A DNA stretch of 64,000 bases. Source: Takifugu bimaculatus (taxonomy: Eukaryota; Chordata; Actinopteri; Tetraodontiformes; Tetraodontidae). The DNA lies in NCBI GenBank assembly GCA_004026145.2, contig CP034991.1:1892134-1956133 (forward strand), given 5' to 3'. The notes under the pieces were generated by a model. The model was not told the DNA's origin and made no database searches. It saw only the letters and a program-made list of their open reading frames with translations. Of the stretch, positions 50,731 through 63,503 are shown in pieces (within the stretch, counting starts at the first letter, position 1; each line of letters opens with the position of its first letter). The translations under genes were made by a program, and so were the position numbers.

Positions 50731-53700
50731 AGATGAAGTCCAACCTGGCATCAACGCCTTTATAGAAGTCCGGGTGCGTCACTGTGGTTTATTTTGGGGT
50801 GTTTACGTTGTTTTCCTGCTTTTCCCCTGATCTGTTTACTCCGCCAACATTAAATCTGAAAGGACATCTGAAAAGACAACTTACAGACAGAAGAATCATC
50901 TAAAGGAATTAAAATCCACTCTCGTTGCTCTTGCAGATGTACATTTCTGTTGTTTTTGTTTGGTTTTAATAATCAGATTGGCGACTCTGCTTGGAAATAG
51001 AATTGGCTGGATGCTAACGCTGTTTGTTCACAAAAAGCAGGTCCTTCCCTCGCAGTCGGGGTTCTGTTCTGTTTGATTAGTGTTTATGAAAAAAGGTGGT
51101 AGCCTATAAAACGATATCTTTCTCTATTGCTCTCAATACACGTGTAAGGTCTGGTTTTATAAATATAAATGTTCTCTCATCTGACATGACACCTTCATAT
51201 CTGCTAAAATAGATGTGTGAAAGCTTTCAGCTTATAAATCACCCAGCTGTGTGTCTTCCTAGCGGGGAGCAGTCAACTTCTTCGTTCCAGGTCCTCAGAG
51301 ACGACGTGGCAGCCTGGACTCTCAGCTCTAGGGTCCACTTGGTCCTTTCCTTCTCTCTCCTTAAAACAGCATGGAGCACATATGCTGTACACTGCTGTAT
51401 AGCCTCTATAGGCTGCGTATTGTCCTCATTGTTTGGAATTTCAACATCAGGGGTTATATCTTCCACTTAGCTTCAGACACGTGCACTTAGGAAGCCTCCC
51501 TCACTTCCAACCCAAAGGAGAGCGAATCACAGAAAGTCTTTTCAGACTCTTGTCTGAGCCGTAATCACTAAACCTGCGTGTATTTGTATGAAAACACCCA
51601 TTTCAGCCTCTAGTTAGCATCTTACCATCAGATAGGTGAGTCTATCTTTGTTAAAATACTAGTGATGCTGCTTCTGAAAGGCAGCAGAAGACATAAACTG
51701 GTTTACAGAGTGGTACATCCCAGGTTAGTTAAGTCCAACCCTGCTACTGCTTGAATGTCAATAATGAGTTAAATTGGCCTCATCAGCTGTGCAACAACAT
51801 CCTCAGCAGTCGGCCTCCAGATCATTGGAACAATGGATTCATTAAACGATCCTTGATGGTAATAACCAAACCTAAAGAGAAGCTCTGCAGGGGCATCGAT
51901 CCAGCATCCTTCTGGGGTGTTAGAATAAAAACATACACATCCATCCACATCACTGCACACACTCAAAACCTTCAAGCATGTATGGGGAGGTTGAGATGAC
52001 AGTGTTTTTATCCTCCACCACTTTAGTGGTAGCACGGTCTGGAGGACACCACGAGGTCAGGCGTCACCTTCAGAAGCCATAACGAGATCTGCTTCATCAA
52101 CCACTGACGCCAAGGAACAAAACCAAGCATCTGATCGACGTAGACGAGGCATATCATGAGCACAGTTCTCATAGATACGGACAATAGGAATCCCATTTGC
52201 TGACCGCTGAGCCAACGGGGAGGATTGGCGCCACTCCAGAACACTTCAGTCCTGCTCATGTACCATAGCAGCATAGCAGCAGCTGCCCTGTGGACCACTG
52301 GAACCTCCGCTCCCTTTTCTGACCTTTATGCCTCTGAAACAGCCATCCATCATTTTCAGCCTTTCAGCAGATGCCCCCACAAAAGCTGGGGTGTACATTT
52401 AGTTGCAAAAAAAGCAACTGAAACCTTTTTAATCTACTGTTTGAAGAGATGGATCTGACCGGTGGATGGTTTGGTTTAGGGCCGATAATATTAATTGAAG
52501 CATCTAATCACCTCTTGTCATATTTCTGATGGATGTGCATCAATCTCGAGCACGGGCTTTGGGCTCAGTGGCAGATTAATTTTCCATTAGCCCGATTGTG
52601 TTGGTGAAAAAGGCGACGACCTTGTTAGTTTCTGTCGTAACACTAAAGATTTTAACCTGAAGTCGAGATGTTCTGTTGTGGTAAGAAAACACGTTAATGT
52701 GTTTGAGAGAGGACCAGCTCAAGGCAAATTTACAATCAAATTGATTTTTTTTATCCCTGAAACAGACACTGGTTCACAATATTACACTTCATATATGAAA
52801 GGAGACCCATTTTTCTGAAGGCCAAATCTTTCTGCCCTTCACTCAAATACGTCCTCCAACGCTGGAGAGGATCTGAAAATACAGCTGAATGGTGTCACTG
52901 AGAAATATCCCTCAGATGGAGGCTTCAGCTCTCACTTTGTCCAATACAATATTGCACATAATGCACAGTTTTCACCATCACGTGTAGTTTAACGTAGTTT
53001 AGATGCCAGTTTTGTGTTTGCCTGCACCATTTACCACGGCAAACGCCTTTTAAAGTGAAATTACTTGTTAATAAATTCTTAATTACCGGTAATAGTAAAA
53101 AATGTTTTTTATGAGGAAAATTGACACTTCCTCGTGTCAACTTGAGGAAGCAAGAGAAAATTACTTTTATTGCACCTAAAATAAGATGCAAATTGAAAGT
53201 TATTTCAACCCGGCTTTTTTCATATTCATTCATTACGTTTTTATTGAAACATTTTCATTCACCATTTTGTTTCATTTCTGACTGAAGGTGAACACCTTGA
53301 TTCTTTCAACTTGATGCAAAGCCACAAAACATCCCTCCGTCAGTCAGACGTCACATAATTGTCTTGGATGCCTCCCTCACAGAACACCTCGTTTAATCTT
53401 TTCCTAAGAGCTCATTTAATCTTTTGTTGGGTTGTCAGACAAACACAGAATGGCGCAACAGCTTGAAAGGAAGGAAGATTGTAATATGTTAGTCTTTGAA
53501 TCTAATCAAATTACATCTGTCAATTACCAAAATTCCAACGAAAAGAAAAGAAAATAAAATATTGAAAAGCTATACAACCTGGTTAAGGGGAATTATCCCC
53601 GTGTCTGTTTACTGGTGTAAATAGATGCACGTACACACCCGATAGTGGTTCTATTAAAAGGGGAGATTCTTAATTCGGTTTGCAGAGTTTAAAGACTCAT

Positions 53701-54018
53701 CAGAGTGACATCTCAAATTAGGATGACCTTTTCTGCATTATTGCGCTTGTATTGAAGGGTAGAGAAGAGAAAGATAGAGTGTTTAGATGCGTTTTAAAGG
53801 CAGTGACAAAGGGCTCTGCATTTTATCTGATGGTTCAATGCTGGTTTGCTGGAGTTCAAAGGTGATGCACAAGGCGACATGCCATCCGATTTCTGAAAAA
53901 TATTGTTAAAGGTAAAGCAGTCACTGGTGAGGGGGGAAAGCCAGGGAGGGAGAGTGCAGCACCCTGTGGAACTCCTACAGGGAGCAAAAGAGTCTGATAT
54001 TAACGGGGCTCTCCGAAG
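50731..54018. other. Intergenic, nothing recognised
   Basis: Adjoining minus-strand frames at 51769-52035 and 52023-52298 are open, but I recognise no domain, splice structure or transposase in them. The remainder is A+T-rich non-coding sequence. Confidence 0.5.
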
Positions 54019-54345
54019 TTATCCATCCCATCCATCCATCCATCCATCCATCCCATCCATCCATCCATCCATCCATCCTCTACCGCTTATCCGGGGTTGG
54101 GTCGCGGGGGCAGCAGCCCAAGAAGAGAAGCCCAGACTTCCCTCTCCCCAGCTACCTCTTCCAGCTCATCCGGAGGGATCCCCAGGCGTTCCCAGGCCAG
54201 TCGAGAGACACAGTCTCTCCAATGTGTCCTGGGTCTTCCCGGGGGTCTCCTACCGGAGGGACATGCCCTGAACACCTCACCAGGGAGGCGTCCAGGGGGC
54301 ATCCTAACTAGATGCCCAAGCCGCCTCATCTGGCTCCTCTCTCTC
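54019..54345 (-). mobile_element. 5'-truncated non-LTR retrotransposon, 3' end with (GGAT)n tail
   Basis: On the minus strand, 54329 downward encodes the C-terminus of a LINE ORF2: RRLGHLVRMPPGRLPGEVF, then RPPGRPRTHWRD and WERLGIPPDELEEV. It ends just before a tandem (GGAT)n tail, seen as (ATCC)n at about 54019-54078 on the plus strand. A GATG/GGAT-type tail is known for RTE/Rex3-like fish elements, so that family is the likeliest; other fish LINEs cannot be excluded. Severe 5' truncation is typical of target-primed insertion. Confidence 0.85.
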
Positions 54346-57300
54346 TGAAGGTAAAACTGCTAAACCGATGGCATCGGCATCCAGGGAGCAGGATAGTGGA
54401 AAAAAAAAACCTTTGAAGAAACCGATGATGAAGTTAAAGGCTAAAGAAGACATGTGTAAGCATTGGGAAAAGGAGGTTTCTGGAGCAGCAGTCCAGCAGT
54501 TATTAAAGGATTTACGGCGCAGTTGATTCGCAGCGGTTTTAGGCGACCTCACCACTTTCCGCAGGATGATATTAATTCCGTTGGATTAATGCTTTGGGGC
54601 AGGAATTTGGAGGATGGGATTTACAGCTAGGGCAGCTTTCTTCGTGCCAGGACTCATATCTACCCTTGTGAGTGTCGCCTTCAGACCGCCACCTTGCAGC
54701 TGCAGTTGCCTTTGTGTTTCTGTCGGCAGCAGATGCTTACAAATCCTCGCTGGGAGCCGCATCACATTGTGTCATAGGAGATGAACTGGGAGGATGCCAC
54801 CAAACTGAGCAGATCCCGCCACTCACAATCTAGATAGTGCTGTTGTACACACATGGAGCATCGAGGGGGTGTTGAGAAAAGGCCACCAAAGGGATGTTTG
54901 ACCGACTGGTGGGATCCATCAGCCACCAATGGAGTTTGACGATGGATTTCACTGGTGTGTCGATGCAGGAATGGCCATTTTAAGAATTCTCTTTTATTTG
55001 GGGGGGGTGGGGGTCGCTTACAGACAAACCAAAAACACCATTTGATGTGTTTATTATCTGACCAGATCTTTTAGACTCCTAGAGTCTAGGAGCTTTAATT
55101 CTGCTGTAAAGTTCTGATCAGATCGCTCAGGGTTACAGTCGCTTCAAAAGGCTCTGCAGCTTTATCCAAATAGCCTCTGTCGGATCCAGCGTGAAATCGG
55201 AGCGTCCACCTCAAGCACGTTCAGGCTTCCGCAGACCCAGTTGGCATCTAAAGGTCACATTACATTTACGGTGCATTCGTCCATAATATGGGTCACTTAA
55301 CATTTAGCTTAGCGGCTAGTACATATAATTACAATAGTACAATGATACAATATACAATGATAATTATGACCAGTAAATATTTGAACTCTTCCTATTAATT
55401 TTGCTTATTCTGCTGGTTAACTGGACTCTTTTTTTAACACAATTTAGTTCTCCACCCCTGAAAAATGCCCCATGTGAATGCTAATTTGCTCCTCAGTGAT
55501 GGCGTCTGCTCTGACATCAGCGATGTGGCGTGACGTCAGTGGCTGAAGCCGGTGTCCCCCTGACACAGAGCTCACAGCAGCTTTTGATACGCCTCACTGA
55601 TGGCTTCTATTCATACCGTCTATGAACAGGCCTCACTCCTGTACTAAGGTCAATCCTTTAATTCTGTTTACCACTTATTATACGGGTCAGCATGTACTGT
55701 GCATCTGCTGTCTTTTTCTTTTGAACATAAAGCCGTGTGTCCCTCCGGTCTCCTGAGCATGTAATTAAAGATCCACTGATCAATCGTCACCTCATTTGGG
55801 AAGTTGTGGGGACCTTTTTTTTCTCAAGGTGTAAAAATCGACTCCTACTGTAGCTCTTGTTTGCCCTCTTGTGGTAAGAGATACCACAAAACGCTTTCGT
55901 GTGTGTCAATTATATATGTCAGGAGTTCTTTAAAATATTCTGATCATTGTTTGTCTGCTGTTTGACTGAGGGTTATGCCCCTGATTAGACAGACAGAAAT
56001 AATTTGAATTAAACTCTTATCACGTATTTCTGCTGTCATGCTTCTCTTGGACTTGCTTGAGTGACATTAGGTGCAGTTTTACTTTGAACCTAGCGTCGTC
56101 GAAGTTCTCATTTGTTTACAGCAACTCTTCATTATAAACAAGTTTCAGAGGTCGCCATCAGCGCATCCTCACTCCCACCATCTTCAGCAAGAGTGAATAA
56201 TCATATTTAATGAAATGTAAAGAAAACAGTGAATGCTGGATCAAGAAATCGTAACCTCCAAATGATGGAATAAATAAACAAATGAATGGAGATTAAGATA
56301 ATTAATAGCTGTCCATCCCATTAAGAGGAGTGACGGTAAAGCGCCGCCACCTGATGCTGCAATGTAGCCTTTTCACCGTTAGAGGGAGACAGAAAGCAGT
56401 TTCTTTATGGTGCGTTCACGTCCGCAGTTTTCATGACTTCTGGTTAGTGTAATACCGTGCGTAGACAGTTTATGTTGGTTGATGAATGTTGGTTGATGAG
56501 TATTGCAAGAATGTTTTAGTGTCTAATATGAATTTGATATTTATTTTAGATTATTTACGATTGGATATTTTGTTTCCACTTAATCCTTGGGGGGGGGGTT
56601 GTGTTGGCAGAATATATATTATATTATGCAAAAATGTGTGGTTTTACAAGTTGTCCTAAATCCATATGCAAGAATTTAAAACAAAAGTGAAACTATCCTA
56701 TAGACTAGTTTGCTTCTAATTTGCTATACAAATACTTATGTCGTTTCTGACTGCCATTATGTTGTTGGTAATTATAATGAGGCCTTCAGATTATGTGCCC
56801 TAAGACATGTATGATTTGAAACTTTCGCAGCAGAAACTCCTGGTAACTGGCAACCTGGATACTGAAAGGTGACTTGGTGATTGAGAGCTAAAGTAGGTGG
56901 AGGGCGGAGTAAAAGGCCAAAATGCAAAATTATTTACAGGCTGCCACCTCACTTTGAATATTCTCACTGGTCTACTGTTTTCAGTCTTTTAAGTATTTGC
57001 AAATATCATGAATCCTTAATGTCTGTTGATATATGTGATTACTTTACATGAATTTCTTATATGCTGGTACAAAGCAAAAACATCAATTCTGGGAGGGACG
57101 TGTGGAAAAGACAAATTTAATGTTAACTAGCTGTTAACTAGTTTTCTCCTCAGAAATGCTTATTAGGTGTGGCAGCATTTACACTCATCAGAGCTCATTT
57201 CTGAGCGTTAACTCAAGTATTGTTCACATTCAAGTGCCGACTGTCGTTGCTATGCAACATCGGAGGCAGTAAAATGACCTTTTAACAACTATAAGAGGAA

Positions 57301-58330
57301 AATGTCTAATACATATCTATATATCTAATATATATTTTTGGAAATGATGTTTTCTGGGGCCGCTAACAGGTCTTTTGTGTCGCACATGTTTCCGTTGATG
57401 GTAAAAATATTCCTTCACCAACGAGCAAACAGAAAGATTTACAATCACGTCGACGAACCGGTGTGTCAGCTGATTCTACAGCGCAGAAGAGGTTTGTGGA
57501 TGTGGCCAATGACGGCTACCGCTCTTGGATGAATCTAGCAACAGTCTGATCCGATTTAAAGCCTCGCAGATGCTTTTGTGTCTATTGAAACCATGAACCT
57601 GAACGATATTCCTGCTGCTCTGCCCATTTGTTGCCCTGATTGGTCTCTTTAAAGGGCGTCATAAGAAACTGTGACAGTCTGAAGTCACCATGCTGAAAGT
57701 CAGACGTAAATCAAGACACTCATTGTCTGCAGTGTGTTTGTGTTTCTGCGAGTGTGTGGGTGTTTTCATGTGTTTGTGTTTCCCGGGTGTGTGTCAGGCT
57801 AAATAAAAGAGCAGCTTGAACTGGCTGAAGATTCACTGATGTTTAAAGAGCTTGAAAACATGTTATGAAACAATAACACTTAAATTATCACTGATAACAT
57901 CACAAACTAAAATAAGTTGATTTTCCAGACTAAATAGAAAATGTAACATCTGAAGAAGCTCATTAAAGTTTATAAAACTGTAAAATAATACGTTTCTGTT
58001 TTGATTAAACCCAAAACCTTTTTTTTTTAAAAATCAAGTTTCACCTGCAGTCATAAAGGTTGTAAACTACAGTCGGAGGTCTGAACTCCAGCCAATCAGA
58101 GGTGAGCACACAGGAAGTTTTGACATGTAGTTTCATGAAGTGACAGGTGCAGCCTACTTGTCAGAGGGAGCAGGTGAATATTCACCTTTGTCCAAGTGAG
58201 CGAACCAGAACAAACAGCAGCGACATTGTGTTTATTCTGCATTCAAACAATTCCGATGCTCCCCAACTGCGGTAGTTCTTCCCAGAGGTGTGCACGGTGG
58301 TTGCCGTGGGAGTTGGCTGAAAGTTGTACT
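54346..58330. other. Intergenic region upstream of vsig8
   Basis: No exon or transposon recognised. Contains a small palindrome at 55076-55092 (8-bp arms CTCCTAGA/TCTAGGAG) and a poly-G run at about 56590-56598. Confidence 0.5.
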
Positions 58331-58360
58331 ATAAACAGGTAGGGGGCGTGGCCACGGAGA
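58331..58360 (+). promoter_or_regulatory. vsig8: vsig8 core promoter (TATA box and GC-box)
   Basis: TATAAA at 58331-58336 is followed by a GGGGGCGTGG KLF/Sp1-like site at 58343-58352. A start of transcription near 58360 would place the TATA box at about -28, directly ahead of a spliceable 5'UTR exon. Position and spacing are the evidence; no transcript data are available. Confidence 0.55.
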
Positions 58361-58442
58361 GCCAGTTTCACCTGACAACAAAATAAGCACTTAGAGGAAA
58401 GACTGGCAGGACTGCGAGGAGTGCGTGTTCCTCCAGTCGCAG
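58361..58442 (+). other. vsig8: vsig8 5'UTR exon (predicted)
   Basis: Non-coding exon ending at GCAG|GTGCGT (donor 58443). It would join across a 137-base intron to the acceptor TCGTTTCAG|G at 58579/58580, leaving a 15-base leader before the ATG at 58595. Confidence 0.45.
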
Positions 58443-58594
58443 GTGCGTCACAGAAGCTTGTTGTTGTAGTTTGGAGCTGGAGCGCTCGGCACCGACGGAT
58501 GTTCTGCTGCTTGTTTGCCGTCCACCTTCACGTCAGCTGTGGGGAAATGGAACCGTTTTGGATCCGACTGTCGTTTCAGGGTAAATCCAGGAGA

Positions 58595-61500
58595 ATGCCG
58601 TCGCCGCTGATGATGATGATGTTGGGGACGATGATGATGATGCCGCTCCGAACAGGTGAGGTTTGTCATCCCAGGAATGTTGTTCAGAGATACGCATTGT
58701 GGACCCTCTCCCAGTTCGAACATACCAGTCAGACCAGTGGTTCAATCCGGAGGAAAAAGCAGAACCTCAAAAAAAGATTCAACCCGAATCAATAATGAAT
58801 AAATGTGATTGTAAATGTGCGTATTCATGTTTATGGAGTTTAGTTAGGGTGCGATAAGAAACTCGCGACCTTTGCTCCCCACCTCAAAGGTCTATAAACA
58901 TTAACTTTTACGCTCTCTTCCAACGCCGAATATAAACTTCCTGGCAAACAGCCTCAAACTGAAGCTCAGAACGTTGAGAACATGTGAATAAACTGTAAAA
59001 AGGAACACAGAAAAACTGTTTTATTAAGTTTGTTTGCAGTGAAAGCTCTCAACATTACATTTTTAAACTACTCGAGACTTTTTGTGGCTGTAAAACTTTG
59101 ACGGTAACCTGAGTTTAATCCAGTATTTGGATTTGAAAATGGAATACTCGAGGAAACCGGATCAGGTTTCCACAGAGAGCTGCTGGGATTCGCAGAATTC
59201 CTGAAAAACGTCGGTTTTAGATTTAATCTGTTGTGTAAAGTTGCTGAAATTCAGAATATCTGGGCGTCGCTCTGACAGAAGTGAGATACACACACACACG
59301 CACACACACACACACACAGAGCCAGCCAGTTTCTGCTTCTCATGAATGAACACTTGTGTACTTCATGCGTACTTCAGCAGTTCTCTTGGGGTTCTTCTCC
59401 TTCACTCGTTCCGATACTTCAGCAATCATGCAACCTCTTATTAAGCCTTAAATAAGCCATTTAATCCGCCCGACAGATGCTGATTCCATTCATCCACTAA
59501 GAGGTCGACTTTCCGATCTCAGACGTGAAATTAGCTTTGCTTTGTGTAATAATCATAATCCAGATCTGTGAACTCAGCCTGCTTTGAAATTGTTGCCTGT
59601 CAATTTACTAATCATTAGCATTTACGCTTCAATCAAGCCTCCAGCGTTCTGAATTAATTTTTTTTTACATCCACTTCAACATTTCTTTCTGCTCCAAGTC
59701 TCTTGGATGAACGTCTGAATTACATTCCAACCTTGTAATGTGTCAGAAGAATGAAGTGATTTAAGAAGGCACCAGCGGATGATTATCAAAATGTCTGTGA
59801 ACAGAGGCGATGGAGGTGTCGGCCCCGGGCCCCCAGACCGTTCAGAAGGCCCTCGGAGAGACTGTCAAGCTGGGCTGCATCTACACGCCGGGCACTCAGG
59901 ACACTGGAGAGCTGGACATCGAGTGGTCCAGCCTGAACCCAGACATGACCCAGAGAGACCAACTGGTAGGACTAATAGAAGGAACCCTGGCCAGTATTTT
60001 TACCCCGGAGGGTGGGAGGGGGGGCTGCATAGACTGACCAAGCCTCATAGAAGTTGAATATATAAGTGCGCTTTCTTTATTTTGGGGAGTTGAAGAGCTG
60101 AAGGTTTCTTGAAGCAGGTGTCTCCGTGAAATTAGGGCACTGCCTGAGCAGCCCCACCCTGCAGAAACTTGCACTGATGTGTTCAGGGTGGGGTGGGGAC
60201 AGGGCGGGGCCTTTCAGCTCCAATACTGGAAAAACCTGCTTCAGTCGGTCCTTGCCTTTCAGGTCTTGTCCTACACTGGGGGTAAGATGCATCAGTACGG
60301 TGACCCCGGGGTCTCGGCCAGATTCACCTTCACGGGAAACCCCACGCAGGGCGACGCCTCCATCGCCGTGTCCGATCTGAGGGGCTCGGACACCGCCACC
60401 TACCAGTGCAAGGTCAAGAAGGCGCCAGGTGTCGACATGAGGAAAGTGACTCTGGTGGTGCTGGGTGAGGAAGACTTCCTCTTTTGAAACTGAACTGGTT
60501 CTTCCTGTCTCATTCCTGACTTGCACCGAGTCGGGTGATGAACACGCCTTCTTCAGAGGCGGCGTCTCCGATTGTCTCTCTTGGATGCAGTTTAACACTG
60601 AAACAATGACAGAACCAACAGATGCTCCTTCCAACAGTTCCCCCCTCCACACCCAAGTGTTGGGTAGAAGGACCGGAGGAGAAAGGTGGCCCGGTCTCCC
60701 TCCGCTGTAAATCATCTGAAGGTACCATTCCCATCAGCTACACGTGGAGTCGAGAGAGCGGAGTCTCGATGCCGCCCACCGCCACCCAAAGTAACAAAGG
60801 AAACCGACTCGTTTCTGTTTGGCCAGTGGAGAAAATCCGCTTAACCCGTGTCCTGTCCTTTAGACACCGAGAGCGGCGAGCTCCTGATAAACAACCACAC
60901 AGAGGCCAACATTGGAAACTACGCATGTGAGGCCAGAAATTCTGTTGGCAGCGCGCAGTGCAAATACGCGCTGCACGCATACAACCGTAAGTCTGTCTCA
61001 TTTCGCTCCCGATTCTGTCACCTTCAAATATCTACGCCCTCTGGCGTGTCGGCCTCGGGAGATTTAGGGAATACCCTTCCTCGGTGACGGCTGATTAACT
61101 GATCGCCGTTTCTGGCGTCTGGTCTTGCAGCGACCAACAAAGTTGGCGTCATCGTGGGGGCAGTGATTGGTGCGATCCTGCTGTTGCTCCTCCTCCTGCT
61201 CCTCCTCTGGCTCCTCTGCTGCTGCTGTCGGAAGCGTCGCTACGAGAAGGAGGTGGCGAATGAGATCAGGTACTCCAGCGAGGCCGACGCACAGGTGAGG
61301 CCTGCCTCTGCTGGCGAGTGATGAGGCTCCACGTGTCGTTTCAGGGAGGACACCAAGGCGCCAGAGAGCAGGCCTTCCAGCCGCCATTCCAGTCTGAGGT
61401 CGGTTCTGGGATACCGGACCCACGCTGGCGTGTATTACAGCTCAGTGCAGAATCTGAAACCCAGCATCAGAGAGTCAGCTCGTAACGTCATCTACACGGG

Positions 61501-61603
61501 GGACAGCAACGGCACGCCGCAGCCCAGCAACGGCACGCCGCAGCCCAGCAACGGCACCCTGACTCGCCTCAACTACGACCATAAGTACGGGTACCCGGTG
61601 TAG
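58595..61603 (+). CDS. vsig8: VSIG8-like two-Ig-domain membrane protein (seven exons)
   Basis: Type I cell-surface protein of the CTX/JAM-like Ig group; mammalian VSIG8 is a V-set protein of skin and hair, reported as a VISTA ligand. Exons 58595-58655, 59805-59965, 60263-60464, 60638-60790, 60864-60986, 61131-61269 and 61345-61603 join in phase to 365 residues. Exon 1 is a Met-rich signal peptide. The V-set domain has Cys45, Trp61 and Cys123 (DTATYQC). The second Ig has Cys165 and Cys214, plus the extra pair Cys149/Cys225 typical of CTX-family proteins, and an N-glycosylation site at N203. A Leu-rich membrane segment (about 238-264) ends in CCCC. The tail holds EIREDTKAP and VLGY, shared with human VSIG8, and an SNGTPQP repeat. 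Exon 1 and the weak donor at 61270 (gtactc) are the least certain points. Fish have vsig8 paralogues, and I cannot say which this is. Confidence 0.87.
59287..59319. repeat. (CA)n microsatellite in vsig8 intron 1
   Basis: CA run with one CG interruption inside the 1.15-kb first coding intron (58656-59804), which otherwise shows no feature. Confidence 0.95.
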
Positions 61604-61880
61604 AGCCACTCTGAGCAACCCAACAGAACCTTTGAGCCAGTTCGCCTCAGCCTTCAGAAGAATGAAGTATGTAAATAACAGACTTTTAAAAGAACAAGAG
61701 GAGCACGCAACATAGAACTGGAGTGTTGGTTTACATTTAAATGCACTGCAGCAGCAACTCCCAGTTTTTAATACACATTCTATGAAACATGTAAAATTTA
61801 GAAAATAAGCTATACTTTCTTTTTTTCCTCTCCATTTTTTTGTATTTAAAATGGGCATTAAAGTGAGTTTTCCAATGTCT
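61604..61880 (+). terminator. vsig8: vsig8 3'UTR with poly(A) signal
   Basis: ATTAAA at 61857-61862 is the nearest usable poly(A) hexamer after the TAG at 61601-61603, giving a 3'UTR of about 270 bases. A longer 3'UTR is possible; the sequence after it (61880-62180) shows nothing distinctive. Confidence 0.4.
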
Positions 61881-62189
61881 CGGTATAAGTCTGCCATCAA
61901 ATTTAAATACTTCTTAATCTTGAAGATGATAGTTAAATATTTCTACGTTATTAGAGCGTTTTTACACGTTTTGGCGTTAATGTTTGGGCAAAACGTTCCT
62001 CTCTCTCGCATCTTCAAAAGTTGTACCTGCATCCGTCAACGCGACATCGTCACTCCGATGTCGGCAGGAATTCGCATTTTCCTTCAAATATTTTTTAAGT
62101 GCCGACTTCCTCCACGCAAACGTGCATGTATGTGCATGTACTGAGAGCTAACGGACAATCATTCACTTCTCAATGAGCCGTATCAAACC

Positions 62190-62450
62190 ATGTGAATCAT
62201 CTGGAACCACGCTGCACATTCTCCTCTGACCACTCACGTCAACAAGTCGATCTCACTGGATATTTTCTCTTTTTTGGACACTTCTCTGTAAATCCCAGTA
62301 GATCGGAAGTTTCTGAAATCCTTAGACCAGCGTGTCTGGAACCAACCACCATTGTCCTGCTCATTGACTCAGGGCCATGTGATTAACTGATTAACTGTTT
62401 CTGCTAACAAGCACTTGAAGATTTATACCTACTGTAATAAAAGTGTCCAT
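62190..62450 (+). repeat. Fish interspersed-repeat fragment
   Basis: Strings such as 'AAATCCCAGTAGATC', 'TTTCTGAAAT', 'AGACCAGCGTGTCTGG', 'GCCATGTGATTAACTGATTA' and a final 'TACTGTAATAAAAGTG' match the wording of one of the commonest teleost dispersed repeats as I remember it. I am not certain of its class. It ends just before segmental duplication copy B begins. Confidence 0.55.
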
Positions 62451-62507
62451 CATGCACAGACTGCATTGGAGATCCACCTGTATATGGATATGTAACTATG
62501 CATACAT

Positions 62508-63503
62508 GAACCTTCACATAAAGCCACTTAAGGACTTGGTTAAAGTCAGCATAAACTCCATCCCAATAAGTGATGTCAAATGCGCTCAGCTGAATCTTAA
62601 CCACTCGAGGGAATATAAAACAAGTGGCCTTTGATTCTAAAGTCAAGCTGTCGAGGCCTGGCTCAAACTGAAAAGCACACTGCTCTTTACCATCTAAGAG
62701 GTCATTTTAAGTCTTGCTATTATCTCTACAAACCACTACAAACATATGAGGTTCTGGGATCTTTTTGAAGTGGATATGTTGACGTAAAAGCCAGGAGGCC
62801 AATTAGTGAATGAAAGCTGTTCGCATGCGGCCCTCTGAATCATCATCATTAAACACAGACACATTTGCAAACAATCCTTTTTTAAAAATCCCAAATTGCT
62901 GCTGTGCCGACACTGAAGCTGTCAGCCTCGTATTAAGCTTGAAACAATGGCTGAAAGAGATCTGAAATTATGCAGCTGTCATTGGAGGAAAAAGGGAATT
63001 CAGAAGATGATGAGCATGTTGTTCCATATTCATGAACTCCTGGGGGTAAAAGCAGAGTTTGCCTCATGGTTTTGAGGATTTTGGAATTAAGACATGATTT
63101 TGTTGAACCCATTCTTGACTACACGCCCACGGACCAACACTGACAGGAGATCTGGCCGTGCACCCAAACGTTCCGGATCTGCAGGGACTCGTTATATCCC
63201 AAAGTGTCCCTTGAAGAATTGACATAATTCATGGAGAACAGAACTCCAGTGTGGAAAGTCGAGCTGATCACCGTGAACAATAGCCGAGGGCCCCATCACT
63301 GCTTTGTTGGCCCGCTTTAGTGGAACCTCCTCCTGGGTGGCAGCTACGCTTGTGCAGTTTTTCAAGGAAGGAATAGATTAAGAGTTTTTTTAGCTTTTAT
63401 GTTCCAAAACGTATTCAAATTTAAATGTTAATACTGTTTCAAATATTACCAACTATTGACTTAACTCTTGTTTTTTGCATCTATTCATCTGGATGAATAG
63501 ATG

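Noticed and set aside
51769..52298. Adjacent minus-strand frames of 88 and 91 codons
   Set aside because: In different frames with no splice logic and no recognisable domain; possibly an unknown old repeat.
55076..55092. Small palindrome CTCCTAGA-G-TCTAGGAG
   Set aside because: Eight-base arms are expected by chance in 64 kb; no associated feature.
58421..58795. 124-codon frame beginning MRVPPVAG over the vsig8 leader
   Set aside because: Runs through the predicted 5'UTR intron and past the exon 1 donor. The in-phase join of 58655 to 59805 supports the shorter ATG at 58595.
60077..60715. 212-codon minus-strand open frame across vsig8 exons 3-4
   Set aside because: Antisense shadow of the Ig-domain exons, which read sensibly on the plus strand with matching splice phases; no recognisable protein on the minus strand.
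61064..61900. Minus-strand frames of 119 and 141 codons over the vsig8 3' end
   Set aside because: Antisense to the transmembrane/tail exons and 3'UTR; low-complexity content mirrors the Leu and SNGTPQP repeats.
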